This document shows, one piece after another, positions 15,463 to 25,051 of a stretch of DNA of 64,000 nucleotides. Source of the stretch: Pseudobythopirellula maris. GTDB lineage: Bacteria > Planctomycetota > Planctomycetia > Pirellulales > Lacipirellulaceae. Where the stretch lies: the NCBI RefSeq assembly GCF_007859945.1, contig NZ_SJPQ01000002.1, forward strand, positions 474,279 to 538,278. The letters run 5' to 3'. The notes beneath the pieces are model-generated. The model searched no databases and was not told where the DNA came from. It saw only the letters and a list, made by a program, of their open reading frames with translations. A program made the translations under genes and the position numbers. Every line of letters begins with the position of its first letter. The first letter of the stretch is position 1.

Positions 15463-17067
15463 GTGCGTTCACTTGGAGCAGCGATGGTTTTGGTCGTTCT
15501 TGCGTGCGGGCACAACGCCCGCGCGCAGTTCGACCAGCGTACGAGCATCAGCGTCAACGGCGTGGGGCCGGTCGCCACCGAGACCGACTACGTGCCGAAC
15601 GTCTGCAACTGCGAAAACGGCGCCGCGAGTTTCGAGGCGCTCAAGGCTCAGGCCGTCGCCGCACGGACGTTCGCGTACTTCAAGATGAACACCTCCGGCT
15701 CGATCAACAACGGCACGAGCGACCAGGTTTACAGCTGCTCGGGAACGGCCCAATCCATCCACTACGCGGCCGCGGCCGCCACGGAAGGGGAGATCCTCTC
15801 GATCGAGAATTTTAGCAACAACGAGATCCTGCTCGCCTCGTTCTACGTGGCCGGCGCCATCCCCACCGGGCCGTTCAACCCGGCGGCGCCGAGCGCCATC
15901 CCGAACCCGGGCGACTCGGACCCGACCAGCACCCAGCAGTGGGTCACCTATCCGTACGAGGCGGGCGTCACGAGCGGCGACAATACAGGCACGCCGCTCG
16001 GCTTCGTCGGTACCCCGAGCAACCCGAACTGGCCCAACCGCGGCGCCAAGAGCCAGAACGGGGCCGACTTCCTGTCGGACAACAGCGTGTCGTACGTCGA
16101 CATTCTGAAGTACTTCTACGGCGCCGACGTGCAACTGCGGACCGCTTCGACCGACCAGACCGCCGGCAGCTACAACGGCATAAAACCCCTTACCAACTTC
16201 GACGACTACGGCCAGCGCAACGGCGCCACCTTCGACGGCCACGAGGGATACTTCAGCCGCTCGCCAACTTTCTCGGGCAGCACGACCGCCAACATCGCCG
16301 GCTCGACGGCCGAGCGGTCGTCGGCCGAGAGCCAGTCGGGCGGCCACTCGCAACTGATCACGATCGACTACGACGAGTCTTCGGGGACCGACTTCCTGAT
16401 GCGACATGTCGCCGGCGCCCGGCTGAGCGACTTCGACGGCTCGAGCAACGCCGCAACCGGCGTGGCGAACCTGAAGTTCGAGTCGCACGGCGCCGTGGGT
16501 CTGTGGCTCAAGACCGACGATCCTGGCTTGCAAGTGTCGATCGCGTTGGACGACCCGACCACCGGCGACCGCGGCGTGCTCCGCGACGTGGTGGCCGACG
16601 GCCAGTGGCGTGAGTACCGCTGGCGCCTCGACCGCCCGAGCGACTGGGAGGCGTGGACCGCGGGGGGCAACGGCGCGATCGACGGCGACCTTGTGTCGCT
16701 CGATTCGATCCAACTGATCGGCGCGTCGGACGCGGAGGTTTACCTCGACACGGTGTTCTGGGACCCGGCGGACATTTTCACGCCCGCCTCGGTCGGCGAC
16801 TACAACGACGACGGGCGAGTGGACGGCGCCGACTTCACCGTGTGGCGCGACCACTTCCTGCAAATGGGTGAGAACCTGCCAGGCGATGGCGACGGCAACA
16901 AATTCGTCGGTAACAACGATCTCAAAATCTGGCGTGACAACTACGGGCTGGTCCTCGCCACCAGCCAGAGCGTTCCCGAGCCCGGAGCGCTCGCCACAGT
17001 GTTGTGCGTCGCAGTTGCTTTAGCGGCAGCACGGGTTGCGCCGGCGAGAGACAGAGCTGCGCGATAA
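15463..17067 (+). CDS. SpoIID/LytB-like domain protein with dockerin-like repeat and PEP-CTERM tail
   Basis: I choose the GTG at 15463, six bases after GGAGG, because it gives a signal peptide ([18 protein letters not shown]). The 534-residue product has an N-terminal region (about residues 30-210) with [32 protein letters not shown] and [11 protein letters not shown], the pattern of the SpoIID/LytB amidase-enhancer domain. A DNPNWPN-like stretch and a possible carbohydrate-binding domain (about 290-440) follow, then a dockerin-like repeat ([20 protein letters not shown]) and a PEP-CTERM tail ([11 protein letters not shown]...RDRAAR). SpoIID acts on peptidoglycan glycan strands in spore formers; its role here is unknown. 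Likely exported and surface-anchored. Confidence 0.75.
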   Translation: MRSLGAAMVLVVLACGHNARAQFDQRTSISVNGVGPVATETDYVPNVCNCENGAASFEALKAQAVAARTFAYFKMNTSGSINNGTSDQVYSCSGTAQSIHYAAAAATEGEILSIENFSNNEILLASFYVAGAIPTGPFNPAAPSAIPNPGDSDPTSTQQWVTYPYEAGVTSGDNTGTPLGFVGTPSNPNWPNRGAKSQNGADFLSDNSVSYVDILKYFYGADVQLRTASTDQTAGSYNGIKPLTNFDDYGQRNGATFDGHEGYFSRSPTFSGSTTANIAGSTAERSSAESQSGGHSQLITIDYDESSGTDFLMRHVAGARLSDFDGSSNAATGVANLKFESHGAVGLWLKTDDPGLQVSIALDDPTTGDRGVLRDVVADGQWREYRWRLDRPSDWEAWTAGGNGAIDGDLVSLDSIQLIGASDAEVYLDTVFWDPADIFTPASVGDYNDDGRVDGADFTVWRDHFLQMGENLPGDGDGNKFVGNNDLKIWRDNYGLVLATSQSVPEPGALATVLCVAVALAAARVAPARDRAAR

Positions 17068-17165
17068 CTGATTGCCCTGAGCGTCGCGTTCACGGCATGC
17101 TGGAACTAGTGCCCCCGGTCGCTTCGACTGGTGCGGCCACTCACGTGAAGCGGAGAGAAGGAACT

Positions 17166-18314
17166 ATGCGGCAAAGCAACACTAAGTCGAACAACGGATT
17201 CACCCTGGTCGAGTTGCTGGTGGTGATCGCCATCATCGGCATCTTGGTCGCGCTCTTGCTGCCGGCGGTCCAGGCGGCCCGCGAGGCCGCACGACGCAAC
17301 AGTTGTGTGAACAACCTGAAGAACTGCGGTCTCGGCGCGCTCAACTACGAGTCGACATTTAACTACATGCCGGCCGGAGCCCTCTACATCGGCAACCAGG
17401 GAGCCGGGCAGAATGGCTTCAGTTGGAATGTCGAGCTGCTCCGTTTCATGGAGGAGACCGCCGCCGCCGACGTGATCGACGCCGCTGAAGAAGAGGCGTT
17501 GGCGAACAACCCCAAGCAGCCGCTCCACCACTTGCTCACGAACACCAATATCTCGGCAGCCACCAGAGACAAGCTCACCGAGATCAGCCGATCGACCTCG
17601 TCGATCTTCCGCTGCCCTTCTGACGACCCCCTGAAACTCGCAACCGAGGGGGGCATAGAAACGGCGCTCGGGGCGACGAACTACACGGCCGTGATGGGAT
17701 CGGGCTTCAGTAGGGGGACCGAATTCGACGGCGACCCCTTCCCGGCGAATCCCCAGATCTTCGCCACCAGAGATGAAGACTATTACGGAGGGGCTGCTGA
17801 CAGCGCCATCAATCTCGACGGCATCATGCTGCCCGGCCGCGGTGTGAAGCTCGCTAAGTGTACTGACGGAACGAGCAAGACGCTGCTGATCGGCGAGCGA
17901 GTCTACCTCCTATCCGCCTGGACCCGCGGCGGCTACTGGCTGTTCAACGTCATCCCGGGAGATATTCGCAATCGTCTCAACGCGAAGTACCTGAACGAGC
18001 ACAACATCTGGGATCCGCCGCTCGAGCCGATCCCCAGCAGCTACATCTCTTCGGCCAAGTGCATCAGCGGCAGCTTGACGCCTAGTTCGAGCCCAAGCTT
18101 GGGGCAATATTACGTCCAGGATGCTAACCGTCCTGCAGATGATACCGGTGACGGACGGGGCTTCAACGAGCTGATGTTCGGCAGCCTGCACCCCGGTGGC
18201 GCCAACTTCGTCTACGGCGATGGCAGCGTCCACTTCATCAACGAAGGCATCGAACCGGCGGCGTACGTGTCGCTCGCCTCGCGCAACGGCGGCGAGACAC
18301 TCGGCGACAACTAG
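17166..18314 (+). CDS. DUF1559 prepilin-like protein 1
   Basis: The 382-residue product starts at an ATG after GGAGAGAAGGA. A 10-residue leader precedes [20 protein letters not shown], a prepilin cleavage motif with Glu5. The C-terminal DUF1559 body has the usual [12 protein letters not shown] and [19 protein letters not shown] blocks. Such proteins are amplified by the dozen in planctomycetes; they are thought to be type IV pilin-like but their function is unknown. The gene ends before a strong rho-independent terminator at 18441, so it is transcribed separately from the next prepilin-like gene. Confidence 0.88.
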   Translation: MRQSNTKSNNGFTLVELLVVIAIIGILVALLLPAVQAAREAARRNSCVNNLKNCGLGALNYESTFNYMPAGALYIGNQGAGQNGFSWNVELLRFMEETAAADVIDAAEEEALANNPKQPLHHLLTNTNISAATRDKLTEISRSTSSIFRCPSDDPLKLATEGGIETALGATNYTAVMGSGFSRGTEFDGDPFPANPQIFATRDEDYYGGAADSAINLDGIMLPGRGVKLAKCTDGTSKTLLIGERVYLLSAWTRGGYWLFNVIPGDIRNRLNAKYLNEHNIWDPPLEPIPSSYISSAKCISGSLTPSSSPSLGQYYVQDANRPADDTGDGRGFNELMFGSLHPGGANFVYGDGSVHFINEGIEPAAYVSLASRNGGETLGDN

Positions 18315-18440
18315 CCGACCGGATTTACAGGAGCAGGTGAAGCGTTTGGGAAGCTGAGCTGTATTTCAGCGGTGAGCCTAAGGGGCGGGCTCGCTTTATG
18401 CTCCCCACACGCAAGCTTACAGGCGAGAACTGGGCGTCGA

Positions 18441-18478
18441 AGGGCGTGTCGGACCACAGTCCGACACGCCCTTTTTTT
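18441..18478 (+). terminator. rho-independent terminator
   Basis: A perfect 14-base stem (AGGGCGTGTCGGAC, loop CACA, GTCCGACACGCCCT) is followed by a run of T. It closes transcription of the first DUF1559 gene. Confidence 0.92.
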
Positions 18479-18853
18479 GCGTCTGCAGTGCTCACTTGAA
18501 CCAGAACCCGGCGCCCTAGTCAGGTGGTTTTCCATGCTCACTCGCGATCTGAATCTCTCAAGAGGGTCTTTTCCACCAGTCCGAACTTCGACGAAAGCAC
18601 GTAAATCGCAGGGTCGCTAGCAACCTTAACGCCAAGCCAATCGAACCTTCATCGATCATTTACGAATCCTTCACCTTCCCGCCTAGGCACTCCGCTAAGA
18701 TCACCGCCCTAACGAGATTGGTGAGTCGCACACAATGTGTGAGGACTCGCCCCCAGAGCCCCGCAGGCCGGATGCCTGTGGCGATTCGCGGCATATAGCC
18801 GCGAGCGCTTGTGGTCTCTGGTTTGTGGCCCTAACCGGCCTTTGGGGGGATAT
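18479..18853. other. leader region with potential RNA structure
   Basis: No gene is evident. GAGTC-GCACACA-ATG-TGTG-AGGACTC (about 18724-18750) and CGCGGCATATAGCCGCG (18787-18803) can fold into hairpins directly upstream of the second DUF1559 gene. A regulatory leader is possible; I recognise no known riboswitch. Confidence 0.3.
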
Positions 18854-20065
18854 ATGGTTTTCACTCGCTTTGCCGAGTGCTGCGCTACAGCTGCGCGCGT
18901 CGCACATGAGTCGGCGTCCTGGGTTCACTCCTCGGCGACGTGCTGTGCGTCTCACGGTTTTGATTTGTCCCGCCGGCAACGGTCCGAGCGAGGGTTCACG
19001 CTCGTCGAGCTGCTCGTAACGATCAGCATCATTGGCGTGCTGGTGGCGTTGCTGATCCCGGCCGTGAACATGGCTCGCGGCGCCAGCCGCAGCATCACGT
19101 GCATGAACAACTTGCGCCAGTTCGGCGTGGGTCTCCAGTCACGCGCCGGCCAGCACAACACGTTCACCTCGGGGGCCACGGACTGGGAGTACGACGGTGT
19201 CGTGACCGAGGTGGGATGGGTTTCCGACCTCGTCGCCCAGACCATCCCGGTGGGCCAGATGCTCTGCCCCACGAACGAAGCGCGGGTTTCGTCTTCGGTG
19301 AACCAGATGCTGGAGCTCGCCGAGAGTGACTTCTCGGGCTGCGTCGACCCGCGAGGCTCTCAGCCGAGCACGCTGCCGGACGGCACGCCGGTCATCAACC
19401 CCTGCCGCAAGATCCTCGACGAGTCGCTCGACCCGCTCAGCGCGGAGCGGGTCGCGGTGGTCGAGTCGCTGATGATCGAGCGGTTCTACAACACGAACTA
19501 CGTGGCCAGCTGGCTGATGGTGCGGTCGCGGCCGCGGCTCGACCGCGGCGGCAACCCAGAGAGCAAGAATCCCGCCTGCGTGGCGTCGCTCAAGGCGGTC
19601 GAATCGACCTACGGACCGCTGAGCCTCTCGGTGCTCGACACAGCGAAGGTCCCCTCCAACACGATCCCGCTGCTGGCCGACAGCGCGGTTGATCAGCTGC
19701 TCAAAGCGGATGTTGGCGAGTTCCAAGCCGGCGAGGGGACGGCGGGGCGGTTCACACGGGGGCCGGTCCAGACTCTGACCCTCAAGGCGCCGACGTTCGA
19801 CGACGGAAAACCCCGCAACGGCGCGGGCGGGTGGTGGGCCGTGTGGGACAAGACCCGGCAAGACTACCGCGGCTTCGCCCCGCTGCACCGCGGTGCGTGC
19901 AACGTGCTGATGGCCGATGGCGGGGTCCACACATTCGTCGACACGAACGGCGACGGTTATATCAACAACGGCTTCCCGGCCAGCGCCGAGAGCGGTTTCA
20001 CCGACGACGAGGAAGAGGTTAGCGACGCGACGCTCTTCAGCAAAGCAGCGCTCGGCAGGATCTGA
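18854..20065 (+). CDS. DUF1559-like prepilin-like protein 2 with calcium-loop motif
   Basis: A prepilin helix ([20 protein letters not shown]) is preceded by a 46-residue leader if the ATG at 18854 is used. A TTG at 18965 would give a normal nine-residue leader (SRRQRSER), so the true start is uncertain. The body shares with the next gene the blocks [16 protein letters not shown] and VRSRP, and a C-terminal [20 protein letters not shown]. The DTNGDG loop resembles an EF-hand or dockerin calcium loop. The two genes form a subgroup distinct from DUF1559 protein 1. Function unknown. Confidence 0.75.
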   Translation: MVFTRFAECCATAARVAHESASWVHSSATCCASHGFDLSRRQRSERGFTLVELLVTISIIGVLVALLIPAVNMARGASRSITCMNNLRQFGVGLQSRAGQHNTFTSGATDWEYDGVVTEVGWVSDLVAQTIPVGQMLCPTNEARVSSSVNQMLELAESDFSGCVDPRGSQPSTLPDGTPVINPCRKILDESLDPLSAERVAVVESLMIERFYNTNYVASWLMVRSRPRLDRGGNPESKNPACVASLKAVESTYGPLSLSVLDTAKVPSNTIPLLADSAVDQLLKADVGEFQAGEGTAGRFTRGPVQTLTLKAPTFDDGKPRNGAGGWWAVWDKTRQDYRGFAPLHRGACNVLMADGGVHTFVDTNGDGYINNGFPASAESGFTDDEEEVSDATLFSKAALGRI

Positions 20066-20183
20066 CCCCCGCCCACGAGAACTGGGGCGTCGCTCATCTA
20101 CTCCACCCACTGCTTTTTTGTATTTCGTTGCCGGTCGAAACCGGCGGAATCACCTTCTGCTACGAAAGGCTTAGAACGGATCC

Positions 20184-21497
20184 ATGGTTAAAGGAACGAA
20201 CCGCCGCACGATGCGCGGCACGAACCAAGAGCGGACGAGCGGCTTCACGCTGGTCGAGCTGCTCGTTGTGATCGCCATCATCGGCATCTTGGTGGCCCTG
20301 CTGCTGCCGGCCGCCGCCAAGGCCCGCGAGGCCGCCCGCCGCGCCCAGTGCCAGAACAACCTGCGTCAGTTCGGCACGGGCTTCCTGCTGTTCGCCGATC
20401 GCGACGCCCAAGGCCGCCTCTGCTCGGGCGCCAGCGACTACCGTCGCGACGGCTGCATGGACACCTGGGGCTGGGTCGCCGATCTGGTGAACATCGGCGC
20501 CGCCCGTCCGTCCGAGATGCTCTGCCCCACCAGCCCGTTGCGCGGGTCGGAGAAACTCAACGACCTACTAGGAGGTATCGATACGTCGGACGCTAAGGGT
20601 GGCGCAGATGCAGAGCGTCTCGCCGACGGCGTCTGCGGCTCGCCCACCTTCGCGGGCGTGTCGGGCGGATCCGGCTCGACGTTCGGCGGCACCGAAGAGG
20701 CCACCCAAGAGCGCGCCAACTTGGTGGCTCGGGCTTTCATCGCCAAGGGTTACAACACGAATTACGCCGCGAGCTGGTTCTTTGTCCGCAGCGCGCCGAA
20801 GTTCGACCCCGCCTCGCCCGACCCCACGGACCCGGTCACCCTGACCGGCACCGACCTGAAGGGGCTCGGCGGCTCGGCGGGCCCGCTCCGGATCCGCATC
20901 CTGGAGAGCTCGCCGATCATCACGTCGCGTGTTTCTCTGCTCGGTTGCGCCGCCCCCGGCGACATCGACGAGGCGATTGCCGCTCGCGATATTGAGTACG
21001 GCCCGTCGGACCCGTTCGCCCAGGGCACGGAAGACTCGGCCTCTTACATCCAAGCGGGCGATTTACTCGCCGAGGCCTTCAACGACGGCCCCGCTTACTT
21101 CGATCCGTCGGACAACTCGGTTCGCTTGATCGGCGAGGGCATCAGCCTCAAGTCGCAGGCCGCTGTCGAGTCGGGCGACTCTGGCAGGATCAACACGGTC
21201 CCGCTCGGCGAGACCGCGTCGGCCCCCAACGACGTCTACATGCAGGACACGCGCGATTGGTACGCCTGGCACAACGGCTTGGTCAACGTGCTGTTTGCCG
21301 ACGCTTCGGTCAAGCAATTCAATGACGTCAATAGCGACGGGTTCTTGAACCCCGGTTTCCCGGTGCCCAAGGGGCTTACCGACACGGTTTACCAGGGAAT
21401 CGGCTACCGCAGCGACGACGTGGAGCTGCCGCAGACCGAAATTTTCAACGGCGTTTTTCTCACCGGCAACACAAAGCGTGGTGCTTTCGAGGACTGA
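20184..21497 (+). CDS. DUF1559-like prepilin-like protein 3 with calcium-loop motif
   Basis: The 437-residue product has a 19-residue leader and then [20 protein letters not shown] with Glu5, followed by [21 protein letters not shown]. It parallels protein 2 ([28 protein letters not shown], then [20 protein letters not shown]). The DVNSDG loop matches the position of DTNGDG in protein 2. A small hairpin GCCGGT-CGAA-ACCGGC lies upstream near 20130. A strong hairpin at 21531 ends transcription. Predicted to sit in the inner membrane or a pilus-like fibre; role unknown. Confidence 0.82.
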   Translation: MVKGTNRRTMRGTNQERTSGFTLVELLVVIAIIGILVALLLPAAAKAREAARRAQCQNNLRQFGTGFLLFADRDAQGRLCSGASDYRRDGCMDTWGWVADLVNIGAARPSEMLCPTSPLRGSEKLNDLLGGIDTSDAKGGADAERLADGVCGSPTFAGVSGGSGSTFGGTEEATQERANLVARAFIAKGYNTNYAASWFFVRSAPKFDPASPDPTDPVTLTGTDLKGLGGSAGPLRIRILESSPIITSRVSLLGCAAPGDIDEAIAARDIEYGPSDPFAQGTEDSASYIQAGDLLAEAFNDGPAYFDPSDNSVRLIGEGISLKSQAAVESGDSGRINTVPLGETASAPNDVYMQDTRDWYAWHNGLVNVLFADASVKQFNDVNSDGFLNPGFPVPKGLTDTVYQGIGYRSDDVELPQTEIFNGVFLTGNTKRGAFED

Positions 21498-21530
21498 GCC
21501 GCTTGAAGCTTGGTTGATGATTTGTCTACG

Positions 21531-21564
21531 AGCGGCCGGCGCCATCTGGCGCCGGCCGCTTTCT
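21531..21564 (+). terminator. rho-independent terminator-like hairpin
   Basis: A 13-base stem (AGCGGCCGGCGCC, loop ATCT, GGCGCCGGCCGCT) followed by a short TTCT lies between the third prepilin-like gene and the DUF1573 gene. The T-run is short but the stem is very stable. Confidence 0.7.
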
Positions 21565-21603
21565 GGCGTTTACCTCTCTGTCTTGCTGGGAGCTACCCAC
21601 ACT

Positions 21604-22830
21604 GTGAAGACACGACCTCGGAAGCGACAACGGCTGGTTGTCGTATTTTTAGCCACGTTCGTGACTGTGGCAGCGCCGAGCAATGCGGCGCCCGAAAAGG
21701 CATCCGGACATACCTCGCGTGAATTGGGCCCGCGCGCCGTCTTCGACAGCACCCGATACGACTTTGGCGTGGCGCCCCCCAAGGAGCCGCAGGAACACAC
21801 CTTCCTAGTCCGCAACGAGGGCGACGCCCCGCTCACCGTCAAGCAGGTGGCCACCAGTTGCAAATGCGTGGTCACCGAGATGCCCGAGGGACCGATCGTC
21901 CCCGGCCAGAGCGCCCGCATCACCGCCGGCTGGTTCGGGCGGGTCGACACGCCCGACTACAGCCAGACGATCACGCTGAAGACCAACGACCCGCGGCAGG
22001 AGATCGTCGAGCTGCGTGTGGTCGGCACGATCGCCTTTCCGGTCACCTTCCGCCCGAACCTCCTCTCGCTGCGCGACGTGCTGAAGGGCCAGCCCTACGA
22101 GACAAGCGCCGAAGTGGTTTCGACCACTTGGGAGCACTTCGAGATCAAGGACATTGACGCCGAGACCCACGGCTACACCCACCGCCTCGAGCCGCTCGAC
22201 GCCGACGAGCTGCGTCGGGCCGGCGCCAAGAGCGGCTACCGCCTTCACCTCACGATGGGCGAGGGCCGCCCGGTCGGTGAGTTCCAGGAGTCGATCAAGA
22301 TGAGCGTGCACCCGCCGAACGACTCCGCTGCCGCCACCGGAACCGAGAACGAAGCCGAGAACGAAGCCGAGGCCGAGGCCGAGCCGTTCGACATCTACCT
22401 GCCGATCTTCGGCAAGGTGTCGGGACGGATCAGCGTGATCGGCAAAGACGTTCAGAACGACGGAACGGTGCGGGCGTTCGCCGATCGCAAACCCGGCGCG
22501 CGGACCACCCGGTTGATGGTAAAGGTGCGTGACCCAAAGAAGGGGCTCGGCTTGGTCGGTTTCGAATCGGCCCATCCCGGTCTGACCGCACGGCTCGAGC
22601 CGCTCGGCAACGGGCTCGACGCGAAGGGGTTGCACTACCTTTATCTCGATGTCGAGGGCCTGAAGTTCAAGCAATCGCGCATGGGCGACCGCGCCATCGC
22701 TCTCCGTCTGGAATTCGAACACCCGCGGATCGAACGGCTGGAACTCAAGGTCGAGGTCGTGCTGGAAGACAGCGTGATCTCCGGCCAAGGTCTCCCGGGC
22801 CGTCGCCACACCGCTCGGCGGGGAGGTTGA
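21604..22830 (+). CDS. secreted DUF1573 domain protein
   Basis: I choose the GTG at 21604, which starts a signal peptide (RLVVVFLATFVTVAAPSNA). The 408-residue protein then has the DUF1573 pattern: FDSTRYDFGVAPPKEPQEHTF at about residues 45-65, a Cys motif TSCKCVVTEMP, and PGQSARITAGWFGR. DUF1573 is an immunoglobulin-like fold (ASPM/SPD-2/Hydin type) common in exported proteins. An acidic low-complexity stretch (ENEAENEAEAEAEP) splits it from a second beta domain. It precedes the zinc-ribbon-PilM gene by four bases, so the two are almost certainly co-transcribed. Confidence 0.82.
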   Translation: MKTRPRKRQRLVVVFLATFVTVAAPSNAAPEKASGHTSRELGPRAVFDSTRYDFGVAPPKEPQEHTFLVRNEGDAPLTVKQVATSCKCVVTEMPEGPIVPGQSARITAGWFGRVDTPDYSQTITLKTNDPRQEIVELRVVGTIAFPVTFRPNLLSLRDVLKGQPYETSAEVVSTTWEHFEIKDIDAETHGYTHRLEPLDADELRRAGAKSGYRLHLTMGEGRPVGEFQESIKMSVHPPNDSAAATGTENEAENEAEAEAEPFDIYLPIFGKVSGRISVIGKDVQNDGTVRAFADRKPGARTTRLMVKVRDPKKGLGLVGFESAHPGLTARLEPLGNGLDAKGLHYLYLDVEGLKFKQSRMGDRAIALRLEFEHPRIERLELKVEVVLEDSVISGQGLPGRRHTARRGG

Positions 22831-22834
22831 TCCG

Positions 22835-25051
22835 GTGGAGCACACCAGCAGAAAAGAAACCGACCGGCGGCCCGGCGACGGCGAGCCGCGCCCACACTTC
22901 CGACTGATCGGCGGCGAGGGGCCCACCGAAGCGGCCGCGGCCGACCTGTTCTGCGCGTCCTGCGGCAAGCAGGGGTCGTCGAAGTCACGTTTCTGCGGCG
23001 GCTGCGGCTCGCTCCTGTGGGAGCCTTGCCTCGCCTGCGGCGAGGTCAACGCGGTGGGCTTCGCCTACTGCGGCTCTTGCGGCGGCGACCTGAAAGCGAC
23101 GCTCGACGAGGCCACGGCCTCGCTCAGCCACACGGTCGAGCAGGCTAAATCGCTCTTCGGCGAAGGGCGAGTGCAGTCGGCCGTCGAAACGCTCGACGCG
23201 GTGCGCACGCCCGAGCACACGGCGCTGCGCACGCTGGTGAGCACCGCCCGCCGGCTGCGTGACGAGTTCCTCGAGATGAAGGAGCGGGCGGCGACCGACT
23301 CGTTAGAGATCGGCGCCACGGCCCAGGCGTTGATCGACGAGAGCGATTTCGGCGGCGCGATCGAGACGATCAGCAAGATCCCGGCAGGCTTGCGCGACTC
23401 GAAGCTGACGGACCTGCACAACCGTGCGACGAGCAGCCTGGCCGACGCGAAGAAACTGCGTGCCGAGATCAAACAGCGGATCGCCGACAAGGAGTACGAC
23501 GGCCTGCTGCCGGTCGTGCTGCGTCTGAAGACCCTCGCGCCGGCCGACGCGCAGGTCGCCAAGCTGTACTCTCAGCTCGAAGCGCGTGAGAAGCAGGCGA
23601 GCGGCAAGCGTGGCAAGGTGCTCATTGGCCACGCTCTCAAGGCGCTCGCGGTCAATGATTATCCCACCGCAGGCAAGCTGCTAGAGCAGGCGCCCGCCGA
23701 ACCCAACGACCCTGAGGTGGCGCGTGCGGCGGCGGAGGTGCGCGAGACGGTTTGGCTCGCCCGGCAGCTGGCCTTGGCGCCGCACGCCGACGCGAACGCC
23801 GCCGCTCTGGCCCAGAAATTCGCCAAGCGCCAGCCACGCGACGAGCGGCTGCAGAAAACCGTCGTCGACTTCGTCGCCCGGGCGCGACGGAAGCCGACCG
23901 TCGAGACAACCGGCCCCACGCCTTGGGCGAAGCCTCCGGCGGTCGCGGCGATCGGTGAGTCGATTGATCTCCTCCCCTTCACCGTGGGGCTGGCCCTGGC
24001 GGCCGAGGGAACCGGAGCAGCGCCCGCCCAACTCACCCCCTCCTACGGCCTGGCGCTGCAGGCTCTCGGCCGGGCCGAGTTGGTCGTCGACCTTTCGCCC
24101 AAGCCCTCGGGCGGTTGGGCGAAGAAGCTGGCGCTCGGGCTGGGACGCAAGGGAGCCGCCGCGGGGTGGGGCGTCGACGCGGGCGCTCGCGTGCTCAAGG
24201 CGGTGAAACTCGTCGCGTCGGAGGAGGGGCAAGGCCCGCCGAAGATCGAGGCCATCTACACGGCCGACATCGCCGACACCCCCGAGGGTCACGCCGACGC
24301 CGTCGGGGCGTTGCTCGCCGAGCACGAGTTCCGAGGCCTGCCGGTGGCGATCAACATCCCCGCGATCCAGACCTTGGGCCGCTTCTTCAGCGTCCCCGTG
24401 CCGGACAGCAAACAAGCGAAGTTCGACGAGGTGGTTCGCTACGAGGCCCGGGCGCGGATCCCGCTCGAGACCGAAAAGTCGGTCCAGGGCTATTACAGCG
24501 TCGACGAGAAAGGGGAAGACCCGGGCCTGGCCTGCCCCCAGCGCCGCGTGGCGCTCATGGCGGCGAAGCTCGAAGACGCCCAGCTGCGCGTCGCGCCGTG
24601 GCGGACCGCGGGGGCCTCGCGAGTGACCGTCGCCAGCGAGGCCCTCGCCCTCGTCAACGCCGAAGCCTGCCGCCGCGGCGGCGTGTTCGAGCCGGGCGAG
24701 GCGATCCTCGATGTCGGCCACAAGTCGTCGATCGTGGCTGCCTACGGAGTCTCCGGGCCTTGGTTCCGCAGCTTCTACGGCGGCGTGGAAGATTTCAATC
24801 GGGAGATCGCCAAGGCGAAACAAATCACGCTCGCTGAGGCAGACGCTCTCCGGCGAGAAATCCACAAGGCGCCCCTGTCGCACGAGATCGACGCCCTGCT
24901 AGTCGGCGCCTACGAGGCGTTCGCCGGCCGGCTCGTGCGGGTGCTCAATACGCACCACAGCGAGTGCGGCGCGCCGATCACGAAACTCCTGCTATGCGGC
25001 GGCGGAGCCGAATCGTACGGGCTCGTGCGCTACCTGAGGAACGCGAAATGA
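22835..25051 (+). CDS. double zinc-ribbon protein fused to a PilM-like ATPase
   Basis: Starts at a GTG eight bases after GGAGG. Of the 738 residues, 40-82 hold four CxxC pairs (Cys40/43, 54/57, 65/68, 79/82), a double zinc ribbon. A long alpha-helical region (about 90-420) follows. From about residue 444 the sequence turns into a PilM/GspL-like actin fold: WGVDAGARVLKAVKLV, VAINIPAIQTLGRFFSVP, VVRYEARARIPLE, ILDVGHKSSIVA and LLLCGGGAESYGLVRYL. PilM is the cytoplasmic protein that binds PilN at the base of type IV pili. No PilN, PilO, PilB, PilC or PilQ is nearby. Its stop overlaps the next start by four bases, joining it to a lipoprotein. Confidence 0.8.
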   Translation: MEHTSRKETDRRPGDGEPRPHFRLIGGEGPTEAAAADLFCASCGKQGSSKSRFCGGCGSLLWEPCLACGEVNAVGFAYCGSCGGDLKATLDEATASLSHTVEQAKSLFGEGRVQSAVETLDAVRTPEHTALRTLVSTARRLRDEFLEMKERAATDSLEIGATAQALIDESDFGGAIETISKIPAGLRDSKLTDLHNRATSSLADAKKLRAEIKQRIADKEYDGLLPVVLRLKTLAPADAQVAKLYSQLEAREKQASGKRGKVLIGHALKALAVNDYPTAGKLLEQAPAEPNDPEVARAAAEVRETVWLARQLALAPHADANAAALAQKFAKRQPRDERLQKTVVDFVARARRKPTVETTGPTPWAKPPAVAAIGESIDLLPFTVGLALAAEGTGAAPAQLTPSYGLALQALGRAELVVDLSPKPSGGWAKKLALGLGRKGAAAGWGVDAGARVLKAVKLVASEEGQGPPKIEAIYTADIADTPEGHADAVGALLAEHEFRGLPVAINIPAIQTLGRFFSVPVPDSKQAKFDEVVRYEARARIPLETEKSVQGYYSVDEKGEDPGLACPQRRVALMAAKLEDAQLRVAPWRTAGASRVTVASEALALVNAEACRRGGVFEPGEAILDVGHKSSIVAAYGVSGPWFRSFYGGVEDFNREIAKAKQITLAEADALRREIHKAPLSHEIDALLVGAYEAFAGRLVRVLNTHHSECGAPITKLLLCGGGAESYGLVRYLRNAK

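Noticed and set aside
18479-18853. Possible c-di-GMP or other riboswitch upstream of a DUF1559 gene
   Set aside because: Hairpins are present but no consensus of a known riboswitch class could be matched by eye; kept only as a structured leader.
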